A stretch of 6,915 nt of DNA, from assembly GCA_030453435.1 (NCBI GenBank), contig JAKDKI010000123.1:1-6915 (forward strand). The letters are read 5' to 3'. Origin of the DNA: Kocuria sp. (lineage in GTDB: Bacteria; Actinomycetota; Actinomycetes; Actinomycetales; Micrococcaceae). A program made the position numbers and the translations under genes. How positions within the stretch are numbered: position 1 is the stretch's first letter; each line of letters begins with the position of its first letter. A model generated the notes under the pieces. The model saw only the letters and a program-made list of their open reading frames with translations. It made no database searches and was not told where the DNA came from. This document shows, one piece after another, positions 5,352-6,915 of the stretch.

Positions 5352-6227
5352 ATGAGCACCACCATCGACAGCATCAAGAACATCACCGTGATCGGCGCCG
5401 GCGCCATGGGTCGCCAGATCGCGATGACCGCCGCGCTCGCCGGGTACCAGACCACAGTGCAGGACATCAGCCAGGACATGCTTGACGCCGCATCCGCCGA
5501 AATGAGCGGCTGGGCCGAATCCCGCGTGGCCAAGGGCAAGCTCGAGCAATCTGCCGCCGACGCCGCTCTGGGTAACTTGGCGTGGGAAACGGACCTCGAG
5601 CGCGCGGCAGCCAATGCAGACTTCGTGATCGAAGCCGCCACCGAGCGTCTGGACATCAAGCGTGGGATCTTCGAATCCCTGGGGTCCCTGGCGCCGTCGC
5701 ACGCGATCCTGGCCACCAACTCCTCGACACTCGGTTCGTCCAAGGTGGCCGAGGCCAGCGGGCGTGCGGAGCAGGTCTGCAACATGCACTTCTTCAACCC
5801 TGCCCTGGTCATGAAGTGCGTGGAAGTGGTCCGCCACGAGTCCACCAGCGACAACACCGTGGACGTCACCATGGAACTGGCTCGCCGCTTCGGCAAGGAA
5901 CCGGTGCTCATCAACCGTGAGATCCCCGGGTTCATCGCCAACCGCGTGATGGGCGCGATCAACGAGGAGTCTTTGTTCCTCTACGAGAACGGGTACGCCT
6001 CCAAGGAAGACATCGACGCCGCCATCCGCAACGGCCTGGGCCACCCCATGGGCCCATTCGAGCTCATGGACATGGTGGGCCTGGACGTTATCGACTTCAT
6101 CGCCAAGGCCACCTACGAGGAGACCGGCGCGGAAGAGGACAAGCCCAACGAGTCCATCTCCAAGCTCGTGGCCGAGGGCAAGTTCGGCCGCAAGTCAGGC
6201 GAAGGGTTCTACGAGTACAAGAAGTAG
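5352..6227 (+). CDS. hbd: 3-hydroxybutyryl-CoA (3-hydroxyacyl-CoA) dehydrogenase, NAD-dependent
   Basis: A 291-residue single-function 3-hydroxyacyl-CoA dehydrogenase, close to the usual 280-295 of Hbd/PaaH proteins. It oxidises (S)-3-hydroxybutyryl-CoA to acetoacetyl-CoA in the cytosol. The N-terminal NAD domain has GAGAMG (15-20) and an acidic D38 at the end of the second strand (VQDIS), which favours NAD over NADP. Active-site landmarks are the serine region ATNSSTL (121-127), H146 in NMHFFNP, its partner E158 in CVEVV, and N197 in GFIANRV. The helical C-terminal dimerisation domain includes NGLGHPMGPFELMD (227-240) and ends with KFGRKSGEGFYEYK. It lies 100 bases after gcdH, behind a hairpin and a repeat array, and would use the product of GcdH after hydration. 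No enoyl-CoA hydratase is fused or adjacent. The 3' end nearly touches the convergent kinase-like gene. Involvement in another beta-oxidation or phenylacetate route cannot be excluded. Confidence 0.94.
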   Translation: MSTTIDSIKNITVIGAGAMGRQIAMTAALAGYQTTVQDISQDMLDAASAEMSGWAESRVAKGKLEQSAADAALGNLAWETDLERAAANADFVIEAATERLDIKRGIFESLGSLAPSHAILATNSSTLGSSKVAEASGRAEQVCNMHFFNPALVMKCVEVVRHESTSDNTVDVTMELARRFGKEPVLINREIPGFIANRVMGAINEESLFLYENGYASKEDIDAAIRNGLGHPMGPFELMDMVGLDVIDFIAKATYEETGAEEDKPNESISKLVAEGKFGRKSGEGFYEYKK

Positions 6228-6231
6228 CCCC

Positions 6232-6915
6232 TCAACCCCATATCGCTCGGGCCAGGACCGGCGCGCCCAGCACCGGTTCCTGGTCCAGGGCGGTCACGTC
6301 CGTGAGGCCGGATTCAGCAAGTAGCCCTCGGAGGGTTTCGCCAACAATCGTTGGTGCCAGCCCACCTCCTAGCACCACGGGGAGGGGCCCGGTGAGCTGC
6401 TGGGCAACGGCGGTGGTGAGGGAGCGCAGTTCGGAAGCCGCCCGTTGCACCAACTCCTGTGCCACGGCGTCACCGTGCGCGGCGAGCTCCACCACTGTGC
6501 GTGACAACCCCGCCCAGAACGAGCGGTCCGGACGGTCATGGAACGCTGCAATGAGCTCAACGGCGAAACTAACCTGAGACTGCTCCAGGATTGCCCGAGC
6601 AAACGCCGTGGGCGCAGCATCAGGCTCTCGTTGGTCGGCGCGCAGTACGGCGCGGACCGCTTCACGGCCCAGCCAGTAGCCGCTGCCCTCATCACCGAGC
6701 AGGTAACCCCAGCCTCCGGCTCGGCGCTCGCGGCCCGAGGAGTCGATACCCCAGGCCACGGACCCGGTCCCGGCGATCACAGCGATGCCGGTGGTGTGAC
6801 CGCCAGCGGCCAAAATCAGCCGGGTGTCGTGCACCGCGGTCACGGGAACGTCAGGTGCGACCCCGGAAACGGAGCGAATGAGGTGTTCGAGCCGAACGGC
6901 GTCGGCGGGGGTGTC
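6232..6915 (-). CDS. BadF/BadG-type ATPase, N-acetylglucosamine kinase-like (partial, N-terminus beyond the window)
   Basis: The C-terminal 227 residues of an ASKHA-fold sugar kinase; the frame runs open off the right edge, so the start and the N-terminal phosphate loop are not seen (about 70-100 residues missing). A GTG at 6841-6843 could begin a shorter frame, but in-frame residues before it lead naturally into the conserved VHDT segment, so it is internal. Visible landmarks, numbered from the edge, are D30 in VHDT (expected catalytic base), the second phosphate motif IAGTGSVAWG (47-56), the family signature GGWGYLLGDEGSGYWLG (67-83), the adenosine motif VVLGGGL (180-186), and LGAPVLA (216-222). 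These match N-acetylglucosamine/glucosamine kinases of the BadF/BadG/BcrA/BcrD family, which phosphorylate the amino sugar with ATP in the cytosol. It converges on the dehydrogenase gene with four bases between stops and has no obvious tie to glutarate use. Confidence 0.88.
   Translation of the reverse strand, partial: DTPADAVRLEHLIRSVSGVAPDVPVTAVHDTRLILAAGGHTTGIAVIAGTGSVAWGIDSSGRERRAGGWGYLLGDEGSGYWLGREAVRAVLRADQREPDAAPTAFARAILEQSQVSFAVELIAAFHDRPDRSFWAGLSRTVVELAAHGDAVAQELVQRAASELRSLTTAVAQQLTGPLPVVLGGGLAPTIVGETLRGLLAESGLTDVTALDQEPVLGAPVLARAIWG

Noticed and set aside
4043..5962. A 639-codon open frame on the minus strand opposite gcdH and hbd.
   Set aside because: It spans two well-supported + strand genes and the gap between them, has His/Arg/Gly-rich composition with no recognisable domain, and is the kind of shadow frame expected in high-GC DNA.

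Overview
The window is a compact stretch of chromosomal catabolic genes from a high-GC Gram-positive, most likely an actinomycete. The third codon position is strongly G/C-rich, two genes use GTG starts, purine-rich Shine-Dalgarno sites precede most starts, and long GC-driven shadow reading frames occur on the opposite strand. I see no phage, transposon, CRISPR or RNA-gene signal. The genus cannot be fixed from the sequence alone; the Micrococcales are a guess from the look of the proteins.

Layout: five complete genes read rightward and one incomplete gene reads leftward at the right edge. (1) 43-1272 is a Zn-dependent M20 hydrolase of the hydantoinase/carbamoylase type. (2) 1373-2674 is a second, distantly related M20 hydrolase of the ArgE/DapE type. 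(3) 2671-3924 is a class III (CaiB/BaiF) CoA transferase, joined to gene 2 by a 4-base stop/start overlap. (4) 4073-5251 is glutaryl-CoA dehydrogenase, GcdH. (5) 5352-6227 is an NAD-linked 3-hydroxybutyryl-CoA dehydrogenase. (6) 6232-6915 on the minus strand is the C-terminal part of a BadF/BadG-type, N-acetylglucosamine-kinase-like ATPase, convergent with gene 5 and separated from it by only 4 bases.

How they fit together: genes 3-5 match a glutarate route. Glutarate would be activated to glutaryl-CoA by the CoA transferase, oxidised and decarboxylated to crotonyl-CoA by GcdH, hydrated by an enoyl-CoA hydratase that is not in this window, and oxidised to acetoacetyl-CoA by the dehydrogenase. 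The two M20 amidohydrolases in front suggest that an amide, ureido or N-acyl compound is hydrolysed upstream of this route. That link is inference from gene order and the overlap; the substrates cannot be read from the sequence.

The gaps between genes (100, 148 and 100 bases) hold the non-coding structure: an imperfect dyad before gene 2; an A-rich tract, a GC-rich hairpin region and a second dyad between genes 3 and 4; and a strong 13-bp hairpin plus a hexanucleotide tandem array between genes 4 and 5. No non-coding stretch exceeds 300 bases. The genes belong to known families. I do not see a clearly new system; the most unusual points are the pairing of two M20 hydrolases with a glutarate module and the small non-coding structures.
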